Source of the DNA: Cenococcum geophilum 1.58
Lineage: Eukaryota > Ascomycota > Dothideomycetes > Gloniales > Gloniaceae
Reading direction: 5' to 3'
Length of the DNA: 64,000 bases
Assembly: GCA_001692895.1 (NCBI GenBank)
Contig: KV748182.1
Coordinates: forward strand, 3,104,341 to 3,168,340
Below are positions 22,765 through 32,905 of this stretch, piece by piece. Both the position numbers and the translations under genes were made by a program. How positions within the stretch are numbered: the stretch's first letter is position 1; each line of letters starts with the position of its first letter. A model generated the notes under the pieces. It saw nothing but the letters and a program-made list of their open reading frames with translations, was not told the origin of the DNA and did no database searches.

Positions 22765-23165
22765 GGTTCTCTTCTACCTATCTACCTATTGACTTACCTA
22801 CCTGCCTGCATCGCCTACCTATTTACATCGCCTACCTATCTACATCTACCTACCTATCTATATTTACCTACCTGTTAGCATCTACCTACCTATCTGCATC
22901 TGCTTACCTATCTGCATCTACCTACCTATCTTATATCTACTTGTCGTGCATTTACCTACCTATTTATATCTACCTACCCGTCAGACATATACCTACCTAT
23001 CTATATACTCTGCTTGCCTAGTCATCGCATCTACTTACCTATCTACAGTCTGCCTGCCGCCTATCTATATCTGCTTACCTGTCTTGCATCTACCTACCTG
23101 TCTACATCTACCTACCCGTCAGCATCTACCTGTTTATGCCTACCTGTCTATGCTACCTTAATTCG
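22765..23165. repeat. Minisatellite 1 of T (CTACCTACCTATCTGCAT)
   Basis: Pyrimidine-rich units of about 17-20 bp, strongly strand-asymmetric, repeated about twenty times. Open frames here (YLPTYL-like) are repeat artefacts. Confidence 0.85.
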
Positions 23166-23185
23166 ATTGATCGATCGAATCGTTT

Positions 23186-24035
23186 ATAGTATTGGCTGGC
23201 TAGTCGTTGTCGTCATAGCTCTGGCGACGGTTGTCTAGTTCTAGCGACGGTGGTCGTCTAGTTCTGGCAACGGTCGTCTAGCTCTAGCAACGGTCGTCTA
23301 GTTCTGGTAACGGTTCGTCTGGTTCTGGCGACGGTCATCTAGTTCTAGTAAACGGTCGTCTGGTTCTGGCGACGGTCGTCTTAGTTCTGGTAACGGTCGT
23401 CTGGCTGGCGACGGTCGTCTGGTTCTAGCAACAGTCGTCTGGTTCTGGTAACGGTCGTCTGGCTAGCGACGGTCGTCTAGTTCTAGTAACGGTCGTCTGG
23501 CTGGCGACGGTCGTCTGGTTCTGGCGACAATCGGTCTAGCTCTGGCAACGGTCGTCTAATTCTAGTAACGGTCGTCTGGGCTGGCGACGGTCGTCTGGTT
23601 CTAGCGACGATCGTCTGGCTCTGGCAACGGTCGTCTGGTTCTAGTAACGGTCGTCTGGCTGGCGACGGTCGTCTGGTTCTTGGCGACGGTCGTCTGGTTC
23701 TGGTGACAGTCGTCTGGTTCTAGCGGACGGTCGTCTAGCTCTAGCAACGGTCGTCTAGTTCTAGTAACGGTCGTCTAGCTGGCGACGGTCGTCTGGTTCT
23801 AGCAACAGTCGTCTAGTTCTGGTAACGGTCCGTCTAGCTAGCGACGGTCGTCTGGTTTCCTGGTAACGGTCGTCTGGCTAGCAACAGTCGTCCTGGTTTC
23901 TGGCGACGATCGTCTAGCTTCTGGCAACGGTCGTCTGGTTCTGGCCAACGGTCGTCTAGCTGGCCGATAGTCGTCTAGTTCTGGTAACGGTCATCTGGTT
24001 CTGGCGACGGTCGTCCTAGTTCTAGCAACGGTCCT
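23186..24035. repeat. Minisatellite 2 of T (CGGTCGTCTGGTTCTGGCGA)
   Basis: About forty units of 20 bp with 16-bp variants lacking GGTT, about 850 bp in all. GG/AG and GA/AA alternation inside units looks like transitions. It has no spacers, so it is not CRISPR-like. Confidence 0.9.
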
Positions 24036-24169
24036 CTACTTAGCTGCCGTTCTGGTGCCTCCCTAGGTAGGGAGGGATATAAAGAAGGAAGGAAGGGTAA
24101 AAAATAAGGTGGCTTACATAGGGTTAGAGGCCACGTGTAGAGGCTATCGGGAATATAGCGGGGACCCGA

Positions 24170-24530
24170 TGCAAGAAGCTTCGTGTAGAGCCTCTGTACG
24201 CAGAGCCTTCCGCGCAGAGCCTCGTGCAAAGCCTCTGTACGCAGAGCTTCCTTCGCAGAGCCTTCGTGCCAGAGCCTCTGTACGCAGAGCTTCGCGCAGA
24301 CCCTCGCGCAGACCCTTCGCGCAAGACCCTCGTGCAGAGCTTCGTGCATGAGCTTCGTGCAGAGCCTTTCTGTACGCAGAGCTTTCGTGTAGAGCCTCGT
24401 GTAGAGCGCTTAAATGCGAAGCTTCGTGCAGAGCTTTGTGCAGAGCCTCTATGCGCAGAGCTTCGTGCAGAGCCTCTGTACGCAGAGCTTCGTGTAGAGC
24501 TTCGTGTAGAGCCTTATGCAGAGCCTCCAA
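24170..24530. repeat. Minisatellite 3 of T (GCAGAGCCTCTGTACGCAGAGCTTCGT)
   Basis: About 12-bp half-units GCAGAGC(C/T)T alternating CTGTAC and TCGT. Same family, opposite orientation, as 20234-20390 outside the element. Both strands give repetitive open frames that are not genes. Confidence 0.88.
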
Positions 24531-24542
24531 GTAATAAAGACT

Positions 24543-24590
24543 TATAAGATTGTATAAGATTGTATAAGATTGTATAAGATTATATATAAT
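24543..24590. repeat. Minisatellite 4 of T (10-bp AGATTGTATA)
   Basis: Four consecutive 10-bp units, the last two slightly changed. Confidence 0.85.
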
Positions 24591-24639
24591 AGTTAAATTT
24601 ATATAGTATATAACTTTACCTTAATCGCACGTTAAGAAA

Positions 24640-25075
24640 TTATACAGTTAGCTTTTAAAGTTGTTAAGTAGGTTAACTGCATATTAAGTTAGTTAAATTG
24701 ATATTTAAGTAGGTTTAACTATATATTAAGTAGGTTAACTGCGTGTTAAGTTAGTTAAATTATATATTAAGTAGGTTAACTACGTGTTAAGTTGGTTAAA
24801 TTGTATATTAAGTAGGTTAACTGCGTATTAAGTTAGTTAAATTGTATATTAAGTAGGTTAACTGCGGTGTTGAGTTAGTTAAATTACATGTTAAATAGGT
24901 TAACTACGTGTTAAGTTGGTTAAATTGCATGTAAGTAGGTTAACTATATGTTAAGTTAGTTAAATTGCATATTAAGTAGGTTAACTGCGTGTTAAGTTAG
25001 TTAAATTGTATATTAAGTAGGTTAACTGCGTGTTAAGTTGGTTAATTGCGTGTTGAGTTAATTAAATTGCATGTT
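24640..25075. repeat. Minisatellite 5 of T (about 41-bp dimer)
   Basis: About ten copies of a dimer: TTAAGTAGGTTAACTGCGTG, then TTAAGTTAGTTAAATTGTATA. Both halves contain GTTAA and differ regularly, so the array is a higher-order repeat. Confidence 0.88.
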
Positions 25076-28000
25076 AATTACGCGAAACGCGAAAACCAAA
25101 GTCTACTTAAATCTCATCCTGCGAATATTTTCCTGATGTAATAAGTTCCTGCCTTTACGATTTTATATAGTGGCTTAAGCACAACTATAATCGTATCTTC
25201 GGGATATTGGTGGCGAATTTGCTCTGGAAAGTATGCTAGTATTAAGCGCTAAAGGCGTATCTCTGATTGGGTATAGGCCTAGGTAATATTTTATAAATAA
25301 ACCGCTATTCTATTCTTTATTAAAGAGGGAGCTAGCGCAATAATAACTTGCTAACTAGCTCGTTAAATTATAGGGGATTATATAAAAATTACTTCCTTAC
25401 TATTATTGTTATAACCTTAAATAACTAGCCTTAACTTCTTAAATGGGGTATTGGTAGCTTTACCTTTAATCTTATTAATCATTCTTAACCTAAATATGCG
25501 AACCCTATTAAACTTAGTAGGGTTATACTTCTTAAACTTAAAGACTTTTCTTATAATAAGACCGTTAATCTCCTACTTATTAGATGCTTAGAAAGGAGCT
25601 TCTAAAGTTATAATACGGCCTTTCTTTTAAAGCTATTTTACGAGCTTAAAGTTAGCCTTCTCTTTAGCTATTATAAAGGCCATTAATAGCTTAACTCTAT
25701 TCTTGATGGTGGTAATGAGTTGCTCTTTAAAATTGATAAGGTATTAGCAGTTTTGTAATCCCTTCGGGCGACCTCTACTGCGTCATAGTTGCGGCGTATC
25801 TACTATAGTTATATTAGGGTTATAGTTGCCTTCTAGGGCACATTAATTGTGGTTCTCCTTTAGGGTATCTTCTAGGGTATCTTCTGGGGTATCCTATAAA
25901 GGCTTAGAACTATTATCTTTATAGTAAGGCTTAATGACAGTTAAATGGAATTAAGTAGGTTTATGGGGTATCTAAAAAGTATAAGTCTAACTATTAATTA
26001 TAATAAGTTTATATAGGCCTAACTATCCTCCCTTTTTACGCCATACGCATACCTTAGATTAGAGTGGTAGATTAAGTATAATTAAGGTATTTGGGCTATT
26101 TCTTATTCCTAGTACGTTATTAACCTGGCGCGTAGTGTAGAGACGTTATACCTCTTTTATTACCTTATAAATCGCCTTAGCTTATTGCATAATAGAGGGA
26201 GATAGTAGAGAATTGTTAGTTATTTAAGGGTAAGCGCTAAAGACTAGTAATGTAGGTATAAGCCCATCTGGGCTAGCGGTATTATTAACAGCCTTAACAG
26301 CCATTTATAGGATAAGCTCTTTGCTAGTACCCTCTAGTTTTAAAGAAATAATCTTATATATGCGGCGTAATGGCGTATGGTATTATTCTACCTTTTTAAC
26401 ACCATTATATACCTTAACAGGGACTTCCTTAACCTTAATTGTTATTACCTTTACCTATTATCGAAACTCTATAGATAAGAAGTTCTTTCCTATGTTATAA
26501 ACAATTTAATTAGGGGGTTCTAGGTAGACATTAATCTAGTATAATTAAAGAGTATCCTATATATTCCTAGCTAATATATCTTTTAAAAAGCGTACGGCTT
26601 AAAAGGAGGTTAAAAAGTTAATAACTTAGAGTACTGGCTTGCCGCTAAGATATATAACATCTATAATAATATAGAAGTTAAAGTTGTAGTTATTTTTAAG
26701 GGTAAACTTAAATCGGCCGGGGGACTTCTGGTTTATTTAGTAGTAATAATAGTACTTTATAAGATGTTTAATTGCCTTAACCTTAACTTTATAACCTGCT
26801 TATTAAAAAACCCTAAGTAGTTAGTAAACGGATAGGTGGCTAAAACGACGATATAGTTAATATAGCTCTAACTTGGTTAAGTGACTCTAAGCAACGCTCC
26901 TTTCTGGCTATTAAAGGAGCAACTAAGGGTGACCCTACTTGCGTACGACGGGCACCTAATTATCTCCCTAAACAAGTATATTCTTAAGGTTGTTAAGCTT
27001 AATACCTAATTTATCTATATCTTAGATATAGAATAGGAACGGGGTATTCGCGGGAATAATATAGAAAGTGATATATCCTAATGGGGTTTAGACCTTAATT
27101 GTGCCAAAAGAGATTATAGTACCCTTACTAAAGCGAATTGTATATTAGCCTACCGTTAATTAGTTAATCTAGATAGAACTATTAAGCTACTAAAGAGCTT
27201 AGACTTAAGGTTCTCCTGCTATAGATACTCCTGCGGCTCTAGTATCTGGCATAATACTATAAAAGACGTTTGCCGAGTATTTATTATTAAAAAAGAACGC
27301 GGAACTTTCCTTTAGCTTATTAAAGATATTTAACCTTATAATAGAATAGAGTATAGATTAGTCATTAAGGATAGCAATGGTTTGTGCGCCATTTACCTTA
27401 CTATACTTAGTAAAGTATTAGTTAAAAGAGTAGTCCTTAATTTCTATATCCATAAGGAGCTGTTCAGCCTCATTAATTTTACCCTTAAGATCTTCTTCGC
27501 CTTTATATTAAACCAAAAAGCTTTAGAAGTAGGCTATAGTAACTTCTTAGTTTCTAACGTTTTATATACTCTAGCGAAACTTATTATATGCCTTCTTTTA
27601 TCTATTAAGGGGGTATCTAGTTAACTAGCAATTTGGCTTCTTATAAACGTAGTATTTCTTCTACTAATTATTACAAAATAAACCTCTATAAGGACCTCTA
27701 TAATTGCTTTATAGTTAACATTAATTATACCCTCTACTATATCCCCTACTATAACTACTATATATTTAATCAGTTTAGTTATAATCGTGTTAGTCAGCTA
27801 GGTCAATTAAAGTAGGTTAGAGTTAGGCGTTAAATTACTATACTTTTTAAGAGCGTAGGGTAGTGCTAATAGAGGATCTTAATTAAGTATACACTCCTTT
27901 ATAAGTACTTATAGGGTTAAAGAGAGTAAGGTTATATTCTTTAACACCTTAATATACGCTAATAACTTAATCGCGTAAGCTAAAGTTCTCTTAATATAAT

Positions 28001-29461
28001 TTAGATAAACCACGCTAAATTATCTAAAGTTGATTAAAGAGCTTTTAAAGATAATTAAGTTAAGAGGCACCTAGGTTTATAGCAATAATTTTTAGGAAGG
28101 TAGTCTCTCTCTACTCTAACATATACTGCTGCTTATTCTCCTCTATTTTAAAGTAGTATCTTATTTTATATATTATTCGGTTAAAATTATATCCTTTTCC
28201 TACCAAACGATTATAATAGAAGGTACTAGCTCGGCCCTTAAGCATAACTAAATAAGTAATATAGTATTAATTAGGTTCTAGTCTAACCTTCTAGCAATAG
28301 TCGTAGAAGATACGTAACTTTAAATTAAGGATATTATACAGTTCTCCGCTAAACTTCTTCTCCTATTCTAAATAGAGCTTTATAAGCTCTATAAGTATTT
28401 TTAAGGTGCCTCTAATTAGTGTTTGGCTGTATTATATTATAGGCTACAATAGTAATATAGATCTAGTTGGCGGAGTTTAAAGGTTATTAGACCGCGAAGT
28501 AAGGGGATCTTACGCTTATTAGGGGTTGTTAATTAAGGCTATAGGTTAAGCTAGTTAATATAGGGGAGTTAAAAATAGAGGTAAAGGTGATAGATATAGA
28601 ATATTAGAACTTATGCCTAGAGCAATAGAGTTAGAACGTGTCTTTAGTAGTGTATTACTTAGGTTCTATTATAATTTAAGCTTCTTTATAGTATATAGTT
28701 AGTGCTTAATCTCTTATAGAGTCTATTTATACTCTTCCTTTATATTAATAACGTGTTCCTAAATATTGTCTTTAATACTACCCCCATCTATAGGGACAAA
28801 TACTCTATACTCTTAAAGGAAGTTACGGAAGTCCTATATAATATCTTTATTTATAGGAACCTATGTTTCCTTTATCTATCTAATAAAGTCCTCCTTTATA
28901 TAATACTATAGCGCGGTATTATTATATTTGCTGTCTTTATAGTGTTCTATACAGTATACTAAGAATCTATTTAGGTTCTATTACTTGGCGGTTATAAAGT
29001 TAGTTATAGCTCTGTCCTATATCTCCAGGTTAATATCTTTCTTATACTTCTTTAAATAGATTAACGCTATAGTAGGTAGAATCGACAAGGTGTTATATAT
29101 TAAAGATAGGCAGGATTTTCGGTTTTATAGAATCTCGTAGGTTTGCTATCTAAAGGTGGGCAATTTAAGATATTGTTTAACGCGTTTCGGACGTCAACTT
29201 AGGACTTTAGGTTTAGTAACACTTCTAACCTAAAGTACTCGACCAAATCTTTATAAACGTGATTGTTCTACATAATAGACGCAACTTGGTATCTCCTAGT
29301 ACTCAATAACACTTCTGTTACTAGTTTTCCGCAAGTCTAAGGTAGTATAGTATCGCTGGGATCTATACATATAAGCGCATATAGCACCCCTATATAAGAT
29401 TATCTCTTCTGTTAATAACCTAGCTGCTCTATAGTTGACTGTATATTCAACCACTGATTAG

Positions 29462-29640
29462 TGTTGGTTATATAGGGTGACTTACTAATAACGACTACTT
29501 GAGTAGGGTTATAGTGATGTTGGTTAATAAAGCTTATTGTTTAGAATTAGGGGGTAGGTGAGGAACCTAAGGTTCCTCACCACGCTAGTGCCGCGGCGAC
29601 ACGTGACGATACGTGACGACCGCTTGCCTTATTCCCGATA
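29462..29640 (-). repeat. 5' LTR of Copia B
   Basis: 179 bp; ends (element sense) TATATAACCAACA, followed by CTAATCAGTGGTTG, a plausible primer-binding region. Confidence 0.9.
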
Positions 29641-29644
29641 TATA

Positions 29645-30413
29645 CAGTCCCTCGTCAAAAGTGTCCGTGCCGAGGTCACGCTAAAAATGACACTTTTTGC
29701 TAAAATACTATATAAAAGTCACATAATTAATTCTAGAGCTTAAAAAAATATCTAAAGCTACTTACAGATATATAATCTAGTAATCGCGATACTTTTTTAG
29801 CATTTAAAATCTATAGTCCTTTATTAAAAGTCTCTAGGTTTTACCGACTTCCTACTAAAACTTACTACATTAAGCATATATTTTCTATTACTAGATATTA
29901 AAAATATTGCTTAAAAATTTAATATCTTATAGGGATTTGCTTTATTAAAACTCTCTCTATTTAAATTTTTAATTAAAAAGTATAAAAAATTATTATAAGG
30001 TTATAAACTTAAAAAAGAGTAAAAAAATGCAATTTCCCATACAAATTTGAAAAATTAAGGGTACAAAGGGTTATAATAAACTTTCACACTTTTAAAATAA
30101 AATTATAAGTAAAAAAAGTTATAGTAAACCTAAATATCTATAAGATATGAAATTTTTAAAAAATAATTTTAATATTTAGTAGTAGAAAATATATATTATA
30201 GATTTTAGATTTTAGGAAAGAATTAATAGGATTTCTAAAGGAGTTATAGATTTTAAATTTTAAAAAAGGGTATAATAGCTAGATTTTATATATAATATAA
30301 ACTTTAAATATTTTTTATAGCTTTAGAATTAATTATGTGGTTATTATATAGTAATTTAGCAAGGTAGGTTGTCTAAAAAATGCGCTCGCACGGAGACTTT
30401 TGACGAGGGACTG
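29645..30413. mobile_element. TA-flanked MITE with CAGTCCCTCGTCAAAAGT ends
   Basis: Inverted ends CAGTCCCTCGTCAAAAGT(G/C)TCCGTGC, TA at 29643-29644 and 30414-30415, 769 bp. The inverted similarity extends about 110 bp inward (ACTATATAA, CACATAATTAATTCTA). Very AT-rich centre, no coding. CAGTCCC ends with a TA target fit a Tc1/mariner/Fot1-driven MITE. The Copia B target duplication TATAC (29641-29645) overlaps its first base. Confidence 0.85.
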
Positions 30414-30415
30414 TA

Positions 30416-31480
30416 ATAGTTTAGAATATTAAAACTGCGCATAGACGAAATTTGGTAGGAACCGTTATACTTATACCGACCGTTATAACCCTATTACCTA
30501 CGTTACTTAGCTAATAAATATAATTTTTATAAAGATGAATATTTCCTTTATTATAGACATTTAGACCTCTTTAAGTTTTAAATAATTGCATACTAAAAAA
30601 TATGACTAAGACTATTTAAAAACTATTAGTTAATAAGTTTATTATCTAAAAAGGCTATTTAGCCTATCCTTTATAGGTTTAAGTTCTCTTTAATTCTAAA
30701 AGCCTTGATTTTTAAGGATTTATCTCTCTTTAGTCTATTTTATTTTATAATTATACTTTAATAGCTCCCTATCTATAAAATCCCTTTATATTATAATACT
30801 GTAAAGGATATTATTGCGGTTACCTTAGGTTGCCCTTAAGACAACCCCTAGGCATCCCTTAAATAGCGTTGATTATATGCCAGAGGTATATGCCTATAGT
30901 ATATAGTCTCTACAATCTTAGAGGCCTTACCCCCTTAAGGATTTATCTCCTCTATAATCTATCTATTCCTATAATTATACCTTATAGCTCCCTATCTATA
31001 AAGTCCCCTTATAAATACTACTTATAGCTAAGCTATAAATATATTTAAATATTTTACCACTTTATTAGTTAAACCGCTAATATATATATATAAAGCCGCT
31101 ATAGTAGTAGAATACGTCCACTACTTACTTAATAAAGAAATAACTACTTTTAATTAAATCTACGGCATAATATACCCTAAAACTAATACACGTAACATAG
31201 CTAGAAAGTCTTCGCAATATAAAAGGGTCGTAGTAGACTTAAAGGTAGGTCGATATATAGAAAGATATAATACTATAACAAACCTAATAGGGGGTGACCT
31301 ATATTAGGATTTTTTAGGCTAGTTTTTACAGTTTATAGCAAATTGCTACAAAATATAGGGTTGCGGCGGTCGTATATAGTTATTAGCGATTTGTGTAAAC
31401 CGCGTGTTTTATAATAAATTTGCAGTATCTAATAGTAAATTACGGTAAAACGCTTAATGACTACTAGACTATATTAGACT
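30416..31480. repeat. RIPped DNA with an 80-bp direct repeat
   Basis: 30707-30790 and 30935-31016 are copies about 230 bp apart (AAGGATTTATCTC, TATAATTATAC, ATAGCTCCCTATCTATAAA). Between them CTTAGGTTGCCCTTAAGACAACC forms a small hairpin at about 30822-30846. No gene recognised; 31000-31480 shows nothing more. Confidence 0.6.
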
Positions 31481-31484
31481 AGAA

Positions 31485-32321
31485 CCTTTTAAAATTATAT
31501 AAAGAATTTTACTAGTTATATTTAAGTTAAACCTACTAGCTAAAATAAAGATCTACCCTATATAGTATATTACGATACTAGAGCTATTATATAGGAATAT
31601 TAAGCCACTGGTTTATAAAGTAGATATATATAATGGGTAAGAAAAAGATAAATAGTAAGTTTTAAAGATTGTTAGTTATAAGGATATTAATAATAAAATA
31701 TAGTATAAGGTTAAGTAGATAGACTATAATAAAACTACCTAGGAGCTACTATATAACTTAAAAAACGCTATAGGAAAGGTATAGGAGTATTAGAAGAAAA
31801 TAGGTTATATAATATTAAGAAGGAGCTAAAACTAAAATAATTAATTAAAGATAATAGACGAGTTAGGGTATCTAGGGGATCTACTATTAATATATTAGTT
31901 ATTTCTGCCTTTTCTTAATTAGAATCCTTTTTAGCCTTTTTAGCCTTAAGTTTACGGAGACCTTATTTAGTAAGACGCTACTTTTTTAAGTATACCTTTT
32001 TAAAACGGACTAACTAAGTATAAGCAGTCTATTAAGCTTTAAATACTTTCTACTCTTTAGCATAAATCCGCTCCCTATTATCTTAAAGCTTTTATATTTT
32101 AGTAAGGGCTAATACTAGTTTATTCTTAAGGCGGGACGCCTTAAATTAAATATAAAACCCTAAAATAGATTAGATAAGGAACTAGATAGTTATAAAAAAT
32201 AATAAAACGTATATATTTAGCGTTAAGGACAGATTAAATATTATAGGACGATTTTATATTCGCTTTTATATACTTAGTATATAAAAAAGGCTAGTAACTA
32301 GATAGAGCCGCGATTATAATA
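31485..32321 (+). mobile_element. Gypsy O fragment: integrase C-terminus, chromodomain and 3' region
   Basis: About 31.49-31.64 kb reads like the end of a fungal Gypsy integrase (LPASIKIYPV-type motif). About 31.64-31.83 kb reads like a chromodomain (EEDKQQVLKIVSYKDINNKIQYKV). 31.83-32.23 kb matches the reverse complement of 54.25-54.48 and 51.53-51.66 kb in Gypsy G, so O and G are one family. Copia C interrupts its 3' end. A 5'-truncated fossil with multiple breaks. Confidence 0.7.
31835..32105 (-). other. Opposite-strand coding-like stretch downstream of the Gypsy O chromodomain
   Basis: On the strand opposite to pol, a lysine-rich, coiled-coil-like reading (with words such as LKAKKAKKDSN) is shared with 54255-54480 in Gypsy G, in the same antisense arrangement. 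Such basic helices also occur at the C-terminus of Fot1-type transposases, so an old captured fragment is possible. The function is unknown. Confidence 0.45.
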
Positions 32322-32326
32322 TATAC

Positions 32327-32543
32327 TGTTGGTTACACAAGGTAATATCACGTAGCTACGGTTCGTAGATAGTATAATAATTGTTCTTCTTATATCTTAA
32401 TAAGGGAGGGCAAGGAGTTTAAAGCTCCTCGCCACGCTAGTGCCGCGGCAACACGTAACGGCAACTTGCCGCACGTAACGGCAACTTACTATATATAACG
32501 GCAATATACCTTATATAGTAACTACTTGCCTTTATTCCTAACA
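32327..32543 (-). repeat. 3' LTR of Copia C
   Basis: 217 bp, with three to four repeats of a (CACG/TATA)TAACGGCAA unit. The internal side begins CTAGCAACTCTTCTTTT (polypurine on the minus strand). Confidence 0.9.
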
Positions 32544-32699
32544 CTAGCAACTCTTCTTTTATAGTTGCTATCTATATATATATACCGCTTAACTATTAAA
32601 ACAAATATTAATCCTCCTTATTTACTATTACCATTATAATATAAGTCTTACTATCCTAAAATTTGCCTCTTAGTACGTAGTGCTTTTTTACTTATAAGT

Positions 32700-32905
32700 T
32701 ATGGGTAGGTATTTTATTCGGAGGGCCGCTAAGGCACTAGTAGTAAGCGAGCTAATAGCGATTTTCTATCCTAGGGATAGAAAATCTTAATTAACTAGGT
32801 TAAGTTAGGGTCTATAGACTATTATACTCCCCCCTTTAAAAAAGTCTTAGTAAGAGAATCTAACTAATTAAATAACTTTAACCGCCGGTTAAAGTTCCTA
32901 GATAT
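32700..32905 (-). repeat. Diverged copy of the shared module in Copia C
   Basis: Keeps both palindromes: ATTTTCTATCC/GGATAGAAAAT at 32759-32788 and AACTTTAACCGCCGGTTAAAGTT-like sequence near 32873-32897. The stretch between them is replaced by different sequence. Confidence 0.7.

Larger units (their letters stand above)
22455..25138. mobile_element. Transposon T: non-coding 2.7-kb element built of minisatellites
   Basis: Comparison with Copia C (contiguous CCCACTAATAAGTTCC at about 34007) shows that this block interrupts Copia B between CCTACTA and ATAAGTTCC, with TA at 22453-22454 and 25139-25140. Ends are imperfect inverted repeats: CATCGGCAAAATATGG against CATCAGGAAAATATTCG. Inside are five unrelated tandem arrays and short unique ends (22455-22740, 25076-25138). 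No transposase remnant was recognised. The RIP signature is weak in the arrays. A TA target and inverted ends suggest a Tc1/mariner-like non-autonomous element, but the family is unknown. Confidence 0.8.
20855..29640 (-). mobile_element. Copia B LTR retrotransposon carrying insertion T
   Basis: Ty1/Copia element on the minus strand with 179-bp LTRs and target duplication TATAC at 20850-20854 and 29641-29645. Its own length is about 6.1 kb once the 2.68-kb insertion (22455-25138) is set aside. Parts reading leftward: Gag about 29.1-27.35 kb; aspartic protease about 27.3-26.95 kb; integrase about 26.85-25.8 kb; a basic GRPKG linker near 25.76 kb; reverse transcriptase about 25.74-25.14 and 22.45-22.0 kb, split by T; RNase H about 22.0-21.4 kb. 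PR-INT-RT-RH order defines Copia. Dozens of RIP-type breaks; a fossil. It landed exactly at the edge of the MITE at 29645. Confidence 0.9.

Noticed and set aside
22946-23238. Plus-strand open frames rich in YLPTYL-like repeats
   Set aside because: They follow the pyrimidine minisatellite in more than one frame, with no domain and no start context.
23186-24035. Regular 20-bp repeats that at first sight suggest a CRISPR array
   Set aside because: Units are head-to-tail with no unique spacers, in a eukaryotic transposon.
23975-24547. Several overlapping open frames on both strands (EALHEALR / RAEPLYAEL types)
   Set aside because: All are readings of the 12-bp GCAGAGC minisatellite and the end of minisatellite 2.
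27382-27815. Two plus-strand open frames in Copia B
   Set aside because: They are opposite the Gag/protease region of a minus-strand Copia, with biased hydrophobic composition from AT-richness.
29558-29743. Plus-strand open frame of 61 codons
   Set aside because: Spans the Copia B LTR and the start of a MITE; not a gene.
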